A stretch of DNA of 64,000 nt from Oligoflexia bacterium (GTDB taxonomy: Bacteria; Bdellovibrionota_G; JALEGL01), in NCBI GenBank assembly GCA_035326705.1, contig DAOLES010000005.1:89706-153705 (forward strand). The letters run 5' to 3'. The notes beneath the pieces are model-generated. The model saw only the letters and a program-made list of their open reading frames with translations, had not been told where the DNA came from and did not search any database. Positions 33,699-43,046 of this stretch are shown here, one piece after another (position 1 is the first letter of the stretch; every line of letters starts with the position of its first letter). A program made the translations under genes and the position numbers.

Positions 33699-36056
33699 TT
33701 AGTTTGCAGAAGAGCTTGGTGGTTGAACATCCGCAAATGGGTTGTCTTCAACCGTATATCCTGGGCTTACAATATTAGGCGTTGGTGCCGTAGACACCTC
33801 AGTATCTTTGACAGGTTGATAACTTTGCGGACGATAACTTTCTCTGCGTTGGCTAACATTATTGTCATCATTGTTTTGTGTGTTGGCACTGTCTGCAGCA
33901 TTATTGTTTTGCTGACCGTTTTGATCCAAATTAAAGTTTTCATAATCAAACCTTCTGGCTGGCTGTGCTGAAGATTCATCACGCATTGGCTGTGGCGCCA
34001 TATTTAAACCTTTGTCTAAATCATAGTCATACAAGGCTTGGTTTTCACCAATTTTATTTTTCTTATTAAAGCGTCTACGCTCATTGTTTTTCTTCACAGA
34101 AATACGGGTTAAGTCCATAGGATCACGAACAATATGCGGTGTTAAAAATAAGATAAGGTTAATTTTCTCAGTTGCTTTAACTTTTTGCTTAAATAATGCC
34201 CCAACCAATGGAATATCGCCAAGCAAAGGAACTTTACCGGTTGAACTTGTATCTTTATCTTTAATCAAACCTCCAAGAGCAATTGTTTGTTGATTTTGCG
34301 CAACAACTGTTGTGTTGATGGTTCGTGTATCACGGTTGAGTGTTTTTGTTTCAATATCCTCTTGACTGATATCCTCAATGGTTTGCTCAATCTCTAAGGT
34401 TACAGAGTTAGCATCATTAATTTGTGGTGTTACAGCTAACTTTAAACCTACTTTTTCTGATTTAAAGTTTTCCACAGATGGATTGTTACCATTCCCTAAA
34501 GTTATCCCAGCTTTTACTTGCAGTGTTTTACCCACTTCAATCTCAGCCTTTTTATTGTCCGTGGTTAACAAATTAGGTGATGATATAACATTCACATAAC
34601 CATTTTTTTGCATGGCTCTAAAAGTAGCTGCACTAATGGGCAACTTCAGATTTGTTCCTGGTAATTGAAAACTTCCACCAATTGCACTGGCTACCAAACC
34701 AGCTGATTGTGCTAGATTTTTAAACATACCCATTGGGTCAACACCTGCAGCTAATGGAGAACCTTTATCATTTGAGCTTATAGCACCACCAATACCATTT
34801 GCACCACCACTGCCACCAATACCAACACCAACATCAATTGCATCGTTCATGGTGACTTCCATAATTAAAGCTTCAACAAAAACTTGTGAACGACGTTGAT
34901 CCAATTGATCAATGACCGGTTCAATAGACAAGTAATCATTGGGCGATGCAGTAATAATCAATGAGTTGGTTGATGGATCTGCACCCACTTTAACTTCACC
35001 TTCAAAAATACCACCGCTGGTAGAACTGATCACCGGTGCTTTTGGTGCAGAGGATTGTGATGATCCACTGCTAGAACTTGATGAGCTGCTTGATGAACTG
35101 CTGCTAGGTATTGAACTAGCGCCACTGCCATTGAATAACCCTGATAACAACATGGCCAATTCTTCAGCATTGGCATGCTTAAGTTTTTTGATTTTCATCC
35201 TACTGGCCAAACTTGCATCGGTCGCTTTTTTATCCAAGTCTACCAATAAATCCAATATATCTTCTAAACCTTTGCGGGTAGCTGTAACCAGCAATGAATT
35301 GGTTCTGTTATCTGGTAAAATGCTAACAATATCACCTTGACCGGCAATATTATTTAACTTAGATTTTTCTCTTCTTCCACCGGCTTGGCTTTCAATAATA
35401 ATTTTTAATTTTTCAGCAACATCATCAGCTTGCGCATGCTTCAACGGCACTACTTCTGTAGACATTTTAAAGTTTTCTTTGTCCATCAATTGAATCATTT
35501 TTTCAATGCTGCGCACACTGGCGGCTGAGTCTGTAATAAACAAACTGTTGGTTGGCCCATAAGCAATCATCTTACCTTTTAATGAAACCTTTGAACGCAG
35601 AGCTTCTCTTAATGTGGTGGCATCTACATATTTCAACTTAATCACTCTTGTGATCAATTCACCCCCAGCACTGTATTCATCTTCTGTTACTAGGGTTCCT
35701 CCATCAGTATTGCTGCGCTTTTTAATCACTGTAAACTTACCTTGATCTTCTGCAGTTAAACCATTGAGATCTAATGTGGTTAAAAATGCGTCGTAAGCTT
35801 CTTCAATGGTTACTGCACCAGGAGAATTAATGGTGATTTTTGCGCTGGCCTTGGGATCAAGAATAATATTTTTACCAGTAATTTCAGATATTGCAGTTAC
35901 AACATCTTTTAAGGCAACATCATGAAAGTCCAAGGTTACTTTGCCACCTTTTTTAGGTAAATCCGTTCTTGCATAGGTGTAAGACGGCAATGCCAAAAAC
36001 AGGCTAATAACCCAAGCCAAAGCTAAATTTTTTCCCTTTTTAATCTCTCTTTTCAC
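33699..36056 (-). CDS. gspD: Type II secretion system secretin GspD
   Basis: A GTG start at 36056 and a signal peptide of about 30 residues. The N0 domain (about 34-112) begins KVTLDFHDVALKDVVTAISE. N1 is at about 130-190, N2 about 195-275 and N3 about 285-390; N3 holds a loop of 13 consecutive serines. The secretin domain (about 395-640) carries VPLLGDIPLVGALF. The last 145 residues are Gln/Asn-rich and disordered. GspD forms the outer-membrane pore of type II secretion. No other gsp gene is within reach. A TATAAT at 36065-36070 sits nine bases before the GTG, so the message is probably leaderless. Confidence 0.9.
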   Translation of the reverse strand: MKREIKKGKNLALAWVISLFLALPSYTYARTDLPKKGGKVTLDFHDVALKDVVTAISEITGKNIILDPKASAKITINSPGAVTIEEAYDAFLTTLDLNGLTAEDQGKFTVIKKRSNTDGGTLVTEDEYSAGGELITRVIKLKYVDATTLREALRSKVSLKGKMIAYGPTNSLFITDSAASVRSIEKMIQLMDKENFKMSTEVVPLKHAQADDVAEKLKIIIESQAGGRREKSKLNNIAGQGDIVSILPDNRTNSLLVTATRKGLEDILDLLVDLDKKATDASLASRMKIKKLKHANAEELAMLLSGLFNGSGASSIPSSSSSSSSSSSSSGSSQSSAPKAPVISSTSGGIFEGEVKVGADPSTNSLIITASPNDYLSIEPVIDQLDQRRSQVFVEALIMEVTMNDAIDVGVGIGGSGGANGIGGAISSNDKGSPLAAGVDPMGMFKNLAQSAGLVASAIGGSFQLPGTNLKLPISAATFRAMQKNGYVNVISSPNLLTTDNKKAEIEVGKTLQVKAGITLGNGNNPSVENFKSEKVGLKLAVTPQINDANSVTLEIEQTIEDISQEDIETKTLNRDTRTINTTVVAQNQQTIALGGLIKDKDTSSTGKVPLLGDIPLVGALFKQKVKATEKINLILFLTPHIVRDPMDLTRISVKKNNERRRFNKKNKIGENQALYDYDLDKGLNMAPQPMRDESSAQPARRFDYENFNLDQNGQQNNNAADSANTQNNDDNNVSQRRESYRPQSYQPVKDTEVSTAPTPNIVSPGYTVEDNPFADVQPPSSSAN

Positions 36057-36064
36057 AGCACTGT

Positions 36065-36092
36065 ATTATAAAGCAATATCAGTGCCAAGCAA
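36065..36092 (-). promoter_or_regulatory. Putative gspD promoter adjacent to the start codon
   Basis: On the minus strand TTGCTT (36087-36092) is followed by 16 bases and TATAAT (36065-36070). Transcription would start at about 36058, two bases from the GTG. No Shine-Dalgarno sequence can fit in between. Confidence 0.45.
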
Positions 36093-36194
36093 AAATAATA
36101 TAAGTATTTGATTTTAATGTGTTTTTTAATGGTTTAAATGAGCAATAAATCAGCATTGTTGCCCTGAGACAGCTTTTACACATGCTTTATAAAA

Positions 36195-38144
36195 TCAATC
36201 TTTTTCCAATTGATCTTGAATCGCCAACCATTCTTCTTCCAATTTTTCTATCCGCTGTTCTAATTCTTTTCTACGTTTCATCATATCCGCAAATTTTGGT
36301 GATTGCATGGTGTCTGGCTTCATTAAATCTTCGTCTATACTTTTAAGCTCTTGTTTACCTTGGTCAAGTAGGGTTTCAATTTCCTTATTCCGTTTCATGA
36401 AATTTTTCTTTTCTTCAGATCTTTTTTGTCGTTCCAATGCTTCTTGACGTTTTTGTTCTTTGCTTTTTTTTCCTGATGACTTTGCTTTATCATCTTTACC
36501 GGAAGGACCATTGTCTTGATTGGCTTGTGTTTTCCCCAGTTCTATTTGCTTATCATGCCAGTAACTGTAATTGCCCAAATAACGATGAACATTGGGGCTT
36601 TCAATTTCCATGATTTCATCCACCAAGCCATCTAAAAACTCCCTATTGTGAGAGACCACAATAACCGTTCCTTGATAGTCGGCCAAACCTTTAAGCATGG
36701 CATCACAGGCTTCCATATCCAAGTGGTTGGTTGGTTCATCTAGCAACAACAAGCCGGGCTTCATCAACAGGATTTTGGCCAAACTTAAGCGCGCCTTCTC
36801 ACCCCCGGATAAAACTTCTATACTTTTATCCAAATCATTCTGACTCAAACCTAAACTACCGCATACACTTCGTATTTGGGTAATGGTATTGCCATGCGTG
36901 CTTTCCAATAGATAATTGATTCCGGTAAATTGTAAAGGTAGTTCTTCCATTCTATGCTGCGTGAACAGGGCCACATCCACACTTTCTGGTTTATTTCTTT
37001 CTCCGGCAAGTAACTTTAATTCTCCCGCACAGGTTTTTAAAAAGGTACTTTTTCCCACGCCATTTTGACCAATGACGCCTATTTTTCTACCCGACTCAAT
37101 GAGCACTTCATCAATGGTATACAGCGGCTTGTCTTGACTGTAACCAAAACATGCTTTTTGATAAGACAAGACCACTTTAGGTAAACGTGAACTGATCTGC
37201 AAAGAAAACTTTGAAGGTCGTTTGGAAAACACCGGCATATTGGCTTTGATTTTTTCCATATCCTCACGGTATTTTTCAGCAGACTTCATTCTGCTCTGTG
37301 CTTGTCTGGCTTTACTGGCTTTGGCTTTAAAGCGACTGATGAATTGTTCAAGATGTTCAAGCTCACGCATTTTGTTTTCATATTCAGCTTGAATCACTTT
37401 CATGCGTTCTACTTTTTCTGTTTCAAAACGTTCCACTCTATAGGGCCATTTGTTAAGTTTTGGGGGTGCAAATTCTAAGACTTGTTTGCATATTTTTTGG
37501 GCTAACATTCTGTCGTGCGTGATCATCAAAACTGTATGTGGATAGTTTTTTAAAAATCTTTCCAACCATTCTACGGATTGAATATCCAAATGGTTGGTGG
37601 GTTCATCTAAAAGCAGGGCATCTGGTTTTTGTAACAAAAGTCCTGCCAAATGCACACGCATTTTCCAACCACCGCTTAAGGTATCACATGGCTTATCAAA
37701 TTGCTCTTCTTTAAAGCCTAATCCAGTCAAGAGTTCCTTGGCTTCTTGCTCAACCGCAAAGCCTCCCAAGGATAAAAATTCTTCTTCCTGTTGGACATAG
37801 TTTTTTTGAGCCAGTTCATTGTTTTTTATGTTTTTTTGTAACTGCTCTAAGTTTTCTTTGCATTGATACCAAGCAGTAAACTCCATTAAAGTTGCTTGCA
37901 ATATGCTTTTATTTTTGGGAGGCTCCCATTCCTGTCTAAGCATACCCATGGTGTAATTTTTAGGTGTTCTGATTTCTCCCGTATCAGCACCTTCTTCACC
38001 CATTAGGATTTTAAAAAAAGTAGATTTGCCCGCACCATTGGGTCCCAAAAGCGCAATTTTTTGACCTGCCTCAATTGAAAAAGATGCATCTTGATATAAA
38101 ATTTGCGGTCCAAATAATTTACTTAAGTTTTCAACACTGATCAT
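36195..38144 (-). CDS. ABC-F family ATPase (Uup/EttA-like)
   Basis: 649 residues with two ABC domains in one chain and no membrane segments: the first Walker A is GPNGAGKST, the second GQNGVGKST, each with an LSGG signature and LLLDEPTNHLD. The linker between domains (about 235-315) is charged and helical, as in ribosome-acting ABC-F proteins. A Lys/Glu-rich coiled-coil tail (about 540-649) resembles the DNA-binding tail of Uup. ABC-F proteins regulate translation on the ribosome. The ATG overlaps the stop of the upstream aldo/keto reductase gene by four bases. Confidence 0.92.
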   Translation of the reverse strand: MISVENLSKLFGPQILYQDASFSIEAGQKIALLGPNGAGKSTFFKILMGEEGADTGEIRTPKNYTMGMLRQEWEPPKNKSILQATLMEFTAWYQCKENLEQLQKNIKNNELAQKNYVQQEEEFLSLGGFAVEQEAKELLTGLGFKEEQFDKPCDTLSGGWKMRVHLAGLLLQKPDALLLDEPTNHLDIQSVEWLERFLKNYPHTVLMITHDRMLAQKICKQVLEFAPPKLNKWPYRVERFETEKVERMKVIQAEYENKMRELEHLEQFISRFKAKASKARQAQSRMKSAEKYREDMEKIKANMPVFSKRPSKFSLQISSRLPKVVLSYQKACFGYSQDKPLYTIDEVLIESGRKIGVIGQNGVGKSTFLKTCAGELKLLAGERNKPESVDVALFTQHRMEELPLQFTGINYLLESTHGNTITQIRSVCGSLGLSQNDLDKSIEVLSGGEKARLSLAKILLMKPGLLLLDEPTNHLDMEACDAMLKGLADYQGTVIVVSHNREFLDGLVDEIMEIESPNVHRYLGNYSYWHDKQIELGKTQANQDNGPSGKDDKAKSSGKKSKEQKRQEALERQKRSEEKKNFMKRNKEIETLLDQGKQELKSIDEDLMKPDTMQSPKFADMMKRRKELEQRIEKLEEEWLAIQDQLEKD

Positions 38145-39508
38145 GACGCTACATCCTTGAAAAGTTGAATGATTTGTTTTGCCTGTTCTTCATTTAAATT
38201 TGCTTGACTGTTTAAAACATCTTCTACATATTTTTCTTCGCGCATGCCTACTAAAACTGAACTTAAGTCCGGCAGCGCTTGGTATAAAGATAAAACTTTT
38301 TGTGATAGTGTATCAAACTGTTTTAAATCTTCACTTTGTTTATCTAACCAGTACATTAAAGCTCCAGATTTTTTTTGTGCTTTTAGCTTTAAATAGTCTG
38401 TATACGTTTGAATCAACTGCATGGATTGTGTGGTATATTCCTCTAACCAGGTTCTGACTTCATCTATTTGACTCAACTGCTTAATACTGTTTTCCAACAA
38501 TGGATGAATTTGAAAACGATACAAATCCTGCCATTGAAATAAGTCTGTGATATTTTCTTTTTGTGCGTATAAAACATGACCAAGAAAAAAGGGTTGAATT
38601 TTTTCATCTATAGGGATTTGTTTAAATTCTTTTTCCCACTGTACCAAAGCTTGCAAACGCTTCTCTACCTCTTTATCCAACAATACCTCATCTTTATCAA
38701 TGTTAAAACTTACCAAACGAAAAAGCTCTTTTGCGGGGGTAAAGGCATTGAGTGGCCTATTGGCCAAAGTTCCCAAGCCATAGATCTGTGCTTTTTCTAA
38801 TAAATTAATATCCTCATCCAGCACAGCACCAGATTCAAATAAGTTTAAAGGAAATTGAATCACTCTAAAGTGATTTTCAACATTCACTTTATTGGCACAC
38901 GCCCAAACTTTATCCAAGTTGACTTGATTATCTTTAAGCGCAAAGGTGTTGGATGAAATACCGTAGTATTTTATCTTGCCTTCTGCTACAGCAGTTTCTA
39001 ACGCTGCAAAGGCCAACTCTATCACACTGTAAAATTTTTCTTCACCCAGCGTTGGTAAAAGATACTCAGGGTTATGCAACAAATAAACATCAATGTGCTC
39101 AAGCTGCATGCGCTGTAAAGACTGATCTATTTGCTGTTGAATAAAATGCGGTGCCAAGCAGTGCCAATGTTGGTCATTGATTTTAACCAAAGCTTGACCA
39201 TATCCTTCTTGATTTTGTTTTACTTTTTTTAGAGTTTCGCCTTGGACATAACCCACTTTACTAACGATGACACAATCTTTTCTTTTTAATTGACCTGATT
39301 TTATTTTTTGATTGATCACTTTACCAATCAACTGCTCTGAATAACCATGCATGTAATTGCTACTGGTATCCATTAAATTAATCCCTTGATCTAAGGCATA
39401 AGTTAAAGCTTGTTCATGGGTTTTTACCCGCGCATCTACACGATACGTTCCAAAACCAAGCTTGGATACTTCTAACTCTGTGCTTCCTAAAAAATTTCTT
39501 TTAATCAT
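38141..39508 (-). CDS. Aldo/keto reductase with long C-terminal extension
   Basis: The N-terminal barrel starts KLGFGTYRVD and has the catalytic tetrad Asp47, Tyr52, Lys84 and His145 (YLLHNP). The barrel is complete by about residue 320 in most family members. Here the protein runs to 455 with a helical region (about 290-420) inserted before the final QANLNEEQ helix, a layout not typical of small AKRs. It should reduce carbonyls with NADPH; the substrate is unknown. It is translationally coupled to the ABC-F gene downstream (4-base overlap), an unusual pairing. Confidence 0.85.
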   Translation of the reverse strand: MIKRNFLGSTELEVSKLGFGTYRVDARVKTHEQALTYALDQGINLMDTSSNYMHGYSEQLIGKVINQKIKSGQLKRKDCVIVSKVGYVQGETLKKVKQNQEGYGQALVKINDQHWHCLAPHFIQQQIDQSLQRMQLEHIDVYLLHNPEYLLPTLGEEKFYSVIELAFAALETAVAEGKIKYYGISSNTFALKDNQVNLDKVWACANKVNVENHFRVIQFPLNLFESGAVLDEDINLLEKAQIYGLGTLANRPLNAFTPAKELFRLVSFNIDKDEVLLDKEVEKRLQALVQWEKEFKQIPIDEKIQPFFLGHVLYAQKENITDLFQWQDLYRFQIHPLLENSIKQLSQIDEVRTWLEEYTTQSMQLIQTYTDYLKLKAQKKSGALMYWLDKQSEDLKQFDTLSQKVLSLYQALPDLSSVLVGMREEKYVEDVLNSQANLNEEQAKQIIQLFKDVAS

Positions 39509-39633
39509 GCCTTGTGCCTTCTAACATAAATTTGTCTTTATGCGTATGAATTACTGACCAAATACATTACTTGATTTAAATGATTCTTTTCTTTATTTAA
39601 TTAAACAAAAAACTAATCTAAATACTCTTATCT

Positions 39634-40956
39634 TTATTCGTAATCACTGATAAAGGTCATCATAGGTACATGGTAACGACTAAAATTTGCATCATGTTTG
39701 TACAGATCAAGATCTTTTATTTTTTCAATACTTTGTTTTAACTGAGGCTGTACAATCAATTGCTCAATATCTAGCATGTGTTGTTTACACTCGTCTAAAC
39801 TTGCAATACTTTTGTCCAACTCTGTCAACAGCATAGGTTTTAATTGGTCTGAGCTAATTAAACTCAAATGTTTTTCACTTATTAAAGGAAAGTCCACCGT
39901 GCTTATTTTTAATGTTGAACCATTATCATCATTGCTTAGATAATAGCGGACCAAACCTTCTCTAATTGCTTTAGCCGCAGCATGGGGGTCTAGCTCAACC
40001 CTTTTTTTTGCTTCTATCAGAAAAACTTTTAAATTGTATGTGATTGCATCATAATTGGCTTGGTACTGAAGTTGAGGGCTTTCTGGAAAAACATTTATTT
40101 TATCGTAGTAGTTTAAAAACTGCATACTAAAAAAGTGTCTGGTTTCATCAAAAGTCTGACCTACTTTTTTATCTGGATCTGATGCATTTAGAAGCCATTC
40201 GTTAAACTGTGCCATAGAAAGAACTGTATACAACAAACTGTCTTCTATAGTGTAAGCATAAAACATAAACGGTTTAACGTCACTGGCAATCACCACACTT
40301 CCTACTAAGGCAAGCTTTCCGTCTTCAGCCAATAGCCATACTGGTGAGCCACTGGAACCCGGCTGTGACGTAAGTGTAGATAACCAATACGTATTTTCTT
40401 CACGCATTAATGCATGACCAAAACTTACTTTAATCTTGTTTATTACGTTGGGGTAACCTACTTCAAGTATTGCAACACCAGACTCTATGCTGTTATTTGA
40501 TGAGAACAATAGTTTATCTGGCTTTTCTTGAGTGTAGTCAATGGTGTAACGTACCCTATCTTGAATGCTATGTTCATCATCAGAAGAAATAATATTACTT
40601 GGATCTAGTGTAATCCAAGTCTTATCTGCTAACTCCATGGCCAAGGGTAAAGATTTGTCTACTTCTTCTTGAACCACATGATAAGCCGAGTGCGCTTCCC
40701 ACCTTGATTCTTCATCATTGTAAAACAGATAAGCCGTTCCATTATCTTTATCACTTAACACTCTCCCCACCAGCTGACTGACTTGTTTAATGGCCTGCGC
40801 ATAATCTGGTGCGATGCTTTGAGCTTTTTCTAAACCGTGAAAACCCATAGGAAAGGTTTGTACCACCTGTGCATATGTATTGCTTACCAGCAAACAAAAC
40901 AGTGCTAGTGTTTTAAATTCTTGTTTGAAAAATACTTTTACCCCTGCTTTTGACAT
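39634..40956 (-). CDS. Secreted trypsin-fold protease-like protein, catalytic Asp not evident
   Basis: A signal peptide ends at TYAQ (about residue 30). His93 in SAYHVV and Ser202 in QPGSSGSPVW correspond to the His and Ser of chymotrypsin-type enzymes. The strand that should carry the Asp reads ESGVAILEV (158-166), with Gly at the expected place. It may be a degenerate protease or may recruit Glu158 or another acid. Residues about 245-440 form a separate helical domain. The gene stands alone. A role outside the cytoplasm is clear; proteolytic activity is uncertain. Confidence 0.65.
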   Translation of the reverse strand: MSKAGVKVFFKQEFKTLALFCLLVSNTYAQVVQTFPMGFHGLEKAQSIAPDYAQAIKQVSQLVGRVLSDKDNGTAYLFYNDEESRWEAHSAYHVVQEEVDKSLPLAMELADKTWITLDPSNIISSDDEHSIQDRVRYTIDYTQEKPDKLLFSSNNSIESGVAILEVGYPNVINKIKVSFGHALMREENTYWLSTLTSQPGSSGSPVWLLAEDGKLALVGSVVIASDVKPFMFYAYTIEDSLLYTVLSMAQFNEWLLNASDPDKKVGQTFDETRHFFSMQFLNYYDKINVFPESPQLQYQANYDAITYNLKVFLIEAKKRVELDPHAAAKAIREGLVRYYLSNDDNGSTLKISTVDFPLISEKHLSLISSDQLKPMLLTELDKSIASLDECKQHMLDIEQLIVQPQLKQSIEKIKDLDLYKHDANFSRYHVPMMTFISDYE

Positions 40957-41032
40957 AAGACATCATATTTATGAAGATCTCAAATAAAAGTCAACCTTAC
41001 TTTTGTTGACAAAAGCCAAGACATGCTCCATT

Positions 41033-41038
41033 TATAAT
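41033..41038 (+). promoter_or_regulatory. Consensus -10 box two bases before the xth start
   Basis: TATAAT (41033-41038) is followed by GC and the ATG at 41041. A TTGACA at 41006-41011 is 21 bases away, which is too far for a standard sigma-70 promoter. If the -10 is used, transcription begins at or just after the ATG. Confidence 0.4.
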
Positions 41039-41040
41039 GC

Positions 41041-41805
41041 ATGAAATTAATCTCTTGGAACGTAAATGGAATTCGTGCAGTATGGAAAAAAGGATTTTTG
41101 GACTGGTTTGAGCAACAAGATGCAGACCTTGTAGCCATTCAAGAAACCAAAGCATGGCAAGACCAGCTCACAGAAGAACAATTGCATCCATCTAATTATC
41201 ACTCATATTGGTTTAGTGCTCAAAAAAAGGGTTACAGCAGTGTGGCATTGTATTTTAAAAAAGACCCATTAAGTATTACTGATGGCCTTGGCATTGATGA
41301 GTTTGATGCTGAAGGCCGTGTGGTCAACATTGAATATCCAGAGTTTACCCTGGTCAATGCTTATTTTCCCAACAGTCAAGATGGTGGCAAACGTATAGAT
41401 TATAAAGTTCGTTTTTGCCAAGCCATGCATAAACATTTGGATAAAATCAAAGCCCAAGGCAAGCATGTTATTTTGTGTGGAGATTACAATATTGCCCACA
41501 AACCCATTGATCTGGCACGTCCTAAAGCCAATGAGGGCAATGCTGGCTACTTGCCGGAAGAGCGGGCTTGGATGGATACATTCACAACTGCTGGTTATGT
41601 TGATATTTTTAGAGCGTTCAACCAAGATCCAGGTCAATACACCTGGTGGAGTTACCGTGCCCAAGCCAGAGCCAGAAACGTGGGTTGGAGAATTGATTAC
41701 TTCAGTTGTAATCCAGAACTGAAAAACCGCTTAAAAGGCATGCAGCATCAAGATCAAGTGATGGGCTCAGACCACTGCCCCATTGAATTGAATCTAAAAA
41801 AATAA
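41041..41805 (+). CDS. xth: Exodeoxyribonuclease III / AP endonuclease
   Basis: 254 residues, complete EEP-fold nuclease. SWNVNGIRA near the N-terminus, QETK (Glu34), GDYNIAH, the WWSYR block and the C-terminal SDHCPI (Asp-His pair) are the metal and catalytic motifs of Xth/ExoA enzymes. It incises abasic sites and degrades 3' ends in base-excision repair. It has a very short or absent leader. A perfect 27-bp palindrome just after its stop separates it from the convergent msrBA. Confidence 0.95.
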   Translation: MKLISWNVNGIRAVWKKGFLDWFEQQDADLVAIQETKAWQDQLTEEQLHPSNYHSYWFSAQKKGYSSVALYFKKDPLSITDGLGIDEFDAEGRVVNIEYPEFTLVNAYFPNSQDGGKRIDYKVRFCQAMHKHLDKIKAQGKHVILCGDYNIAHKPIDLARPKANEGNAGYLPEERAWMDTFTTAGYVDIFRAFNQDPGQYTWWSYRAQARARNVGWRIDYFSCNPELKNRLKGMQHQDQVMGSDHCPIELNLKK

Positions 41806-41810
41806 AACTC

Positions 41811-41875
41811 CTCAAAAGGTACGGCCTTACTTTTGAGAAATTCATCATCTCAAAAGTAAGGCCGTACCTTTTGAG
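41811..41875. repeat. Perfect 27-bp palindrome, bidirectional terminator-like, GGTA-GCCG family
   Basis: Arms 41811-41837 and 41849-41875 are exact reverse complements with an 11-base loop. Each arm is itself a near-palindrome containing GGTACGGCCTTAC. The element fills the gap between convergent xth and msrBA, starting six bases after one stop and ending two bases before the other. It may serve both genes as a terminator while belonging to the dispersed family seen at 19207, 56793 and 58457. Confidence 0.8.
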
Positions 41876-41876
41876 A

Positions 41877-42941
41877 TTACTGCCAAATGTCTTTCAGGCG
41901 CTGATCTCTGCCACAGCGGTAGCGGTAATATTTATAGCGAATGGGGTTTTTTTGATAATAATCTTGGTGATAGTCTTCAGCTGGGAAAAAGTTTTTCAAG
42001 GGGACAATTCTCACTGCTATGCTCTCGCCGTTTTTTTTCACCTTTTGTGCTAAGCTCAAAGAGGCTTTGGCCTGCTGCAGCTCTTGATTGTCTTGATAAA
42101 AAATAGCCGGGGTATACTGATAGCCTTTGTCACAAAACTGCCCTTGGGAATCAAAAGGATCTATGTTTTTCCAATACACCTGCAACAATGCTTCATAACT
42201 TATTTGTTTTGGATCATAAGTGACTTCTAAAGCTTCAACATGTTGGGTTCTACCAGCTGATACTGTTTTATACTGAGCCGTACTGGCCTTACCGCCACTA
42301 TAACCGGAGATGGTTTTTTTAACGCCTTTAAGTTCATCAAAAGGTTTTTCTAGACACCAAAAACATCCGCCTGCAAACACCGCCGTTTTTAGTGCTTTTT
42401 CTTCTGTTCCAGATATATTTTTTTGATCAAACATACTGACGTATTCTGCATACCCCTTTGCTTTCAATTCATCTTTGGGAATAAATGTTAAAGCGGCAGA
42501 ATTGATGCAGTAGCGTAAGCCTGTAGGCTTTGGACCATCAGCAAAAACATGGCCCAAATGACTATCAGCATAACGACTGCGCACTTCCGTGCGTTTGCCT
42601 AAAAAACTCCAGTCATCTTTTTCAAGAATATAATGACCATCAATGGGTTGCCAAAAACTGGGCCAACCCGTGCCGGATTTAAACTTATGGACAGAACTGA
42701 ACAAAGGTTCTCCAGAAACCACATCCACATATATACCTTCTTTTTTATTGTCCCAATAGGTGTTTTTAAAGGGGCGTTCTGTGCCATCTTTTTGGGTTAT
42801 TTCATATTGCAGGGGTGTTAACTGTTGTTTTAACACTTTATCTTGTGGTTTTTTAAAGTTCTTGGCATCCCACGCCCACAACAAAGCATAAGGGAAAATA
42901 ATAAATAAAAACATTGATTTTGGTTTGAACAAAATAGACAT
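41877..42941 (-). CDS. msrBA: Exported bifunctional methionine sulfoxide reductase (MsrB-MsrA fusion)
   Basis: An N-terminal hydrophobic segment (about 8-24) suggests export. MsrB (about 38-165) has SGTGWPSFW, DSHLGHVF and the catalytic Cys in RYCINSAAL; the CxxC zinc pairs of many MsrB proteins are absent. MsrA (about 180-330) has GGCFWCLEKPF with the catalytic Cys and ends with QDYYQKNP. Together the domains reduce both diastereomers of methionine sulfoxide, here probably in the periplasm. The order is MsrB then MsrA, the reverse of PilB-type fusions. The promoter lies directly at the start codon. Confidence 0.93.
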   Translation of the reverse strand: MSILFKPKSMFLFIIFPYALLWAWDAKNFKKPQDKVLKQQLTPLQYEITQKDGTERPFKNTYWDNKKEGIYVDVVSGEPLFSSVHKFKSGTGWPSFWQPIDGHYILEKDDWSFLGKRTEVRSRYADSHLGHVFADGPKPTGLRYCINSAALTFIPKDELKAKGYAEYVSMFDQKNISGTEEKALKTAVFAGGCFWCLEKPFDELKGVKKTISGYSGGKASTAQYKTVSAGRTQHVEALEVTYDPKQISYEALLQVYWKNIDPFDSQGQFCDKGYQYTPAIFYQDNQELQQAKASLSLAQKVKKNGESIAVRIVPLKNFFPAEDYHQDYYQKNPIRYKYYRYRCGRDQRLKDIWQ

Positions 42942-42947
42942 GCAATG

Positions 42948-42975
42948 ATTATAGAAGGTCTACAACAGAAATCAA
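42948..42975 (-). promoter_or_regulatory. Promoter of msrBA, leaderless geometry
   Basis: On the minus strand TTGATT (42970-42975), 16 bases, then TATAAT (42948-42953), then six bases to the ATG at 42941. The expected transcription start coincides with the start codon. Confidence 0.55.
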
Positions 42976-43046
42976 TGTTAAGTGTTGACCTAAAAAATCG
43001 GTTAAGAAACTTTTCTATCTAATTTAAATGCCTAGCTTTACAACTA

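Noticed and set aside
34939..35340. Plus-strand ORF of 133 residues inside gspD
   Set aside because: It is antisense to well-conserved GspD N1-N3 sequence, including the poly-Ser loop (read as a Leu/Asp/Glu repeat), and has no ribosome-binding site.
41269..41664. Minus-strand ORF of 131 residues opposite xth
   Set aside because: It is a shadow of the conserved exonuclease III frame.
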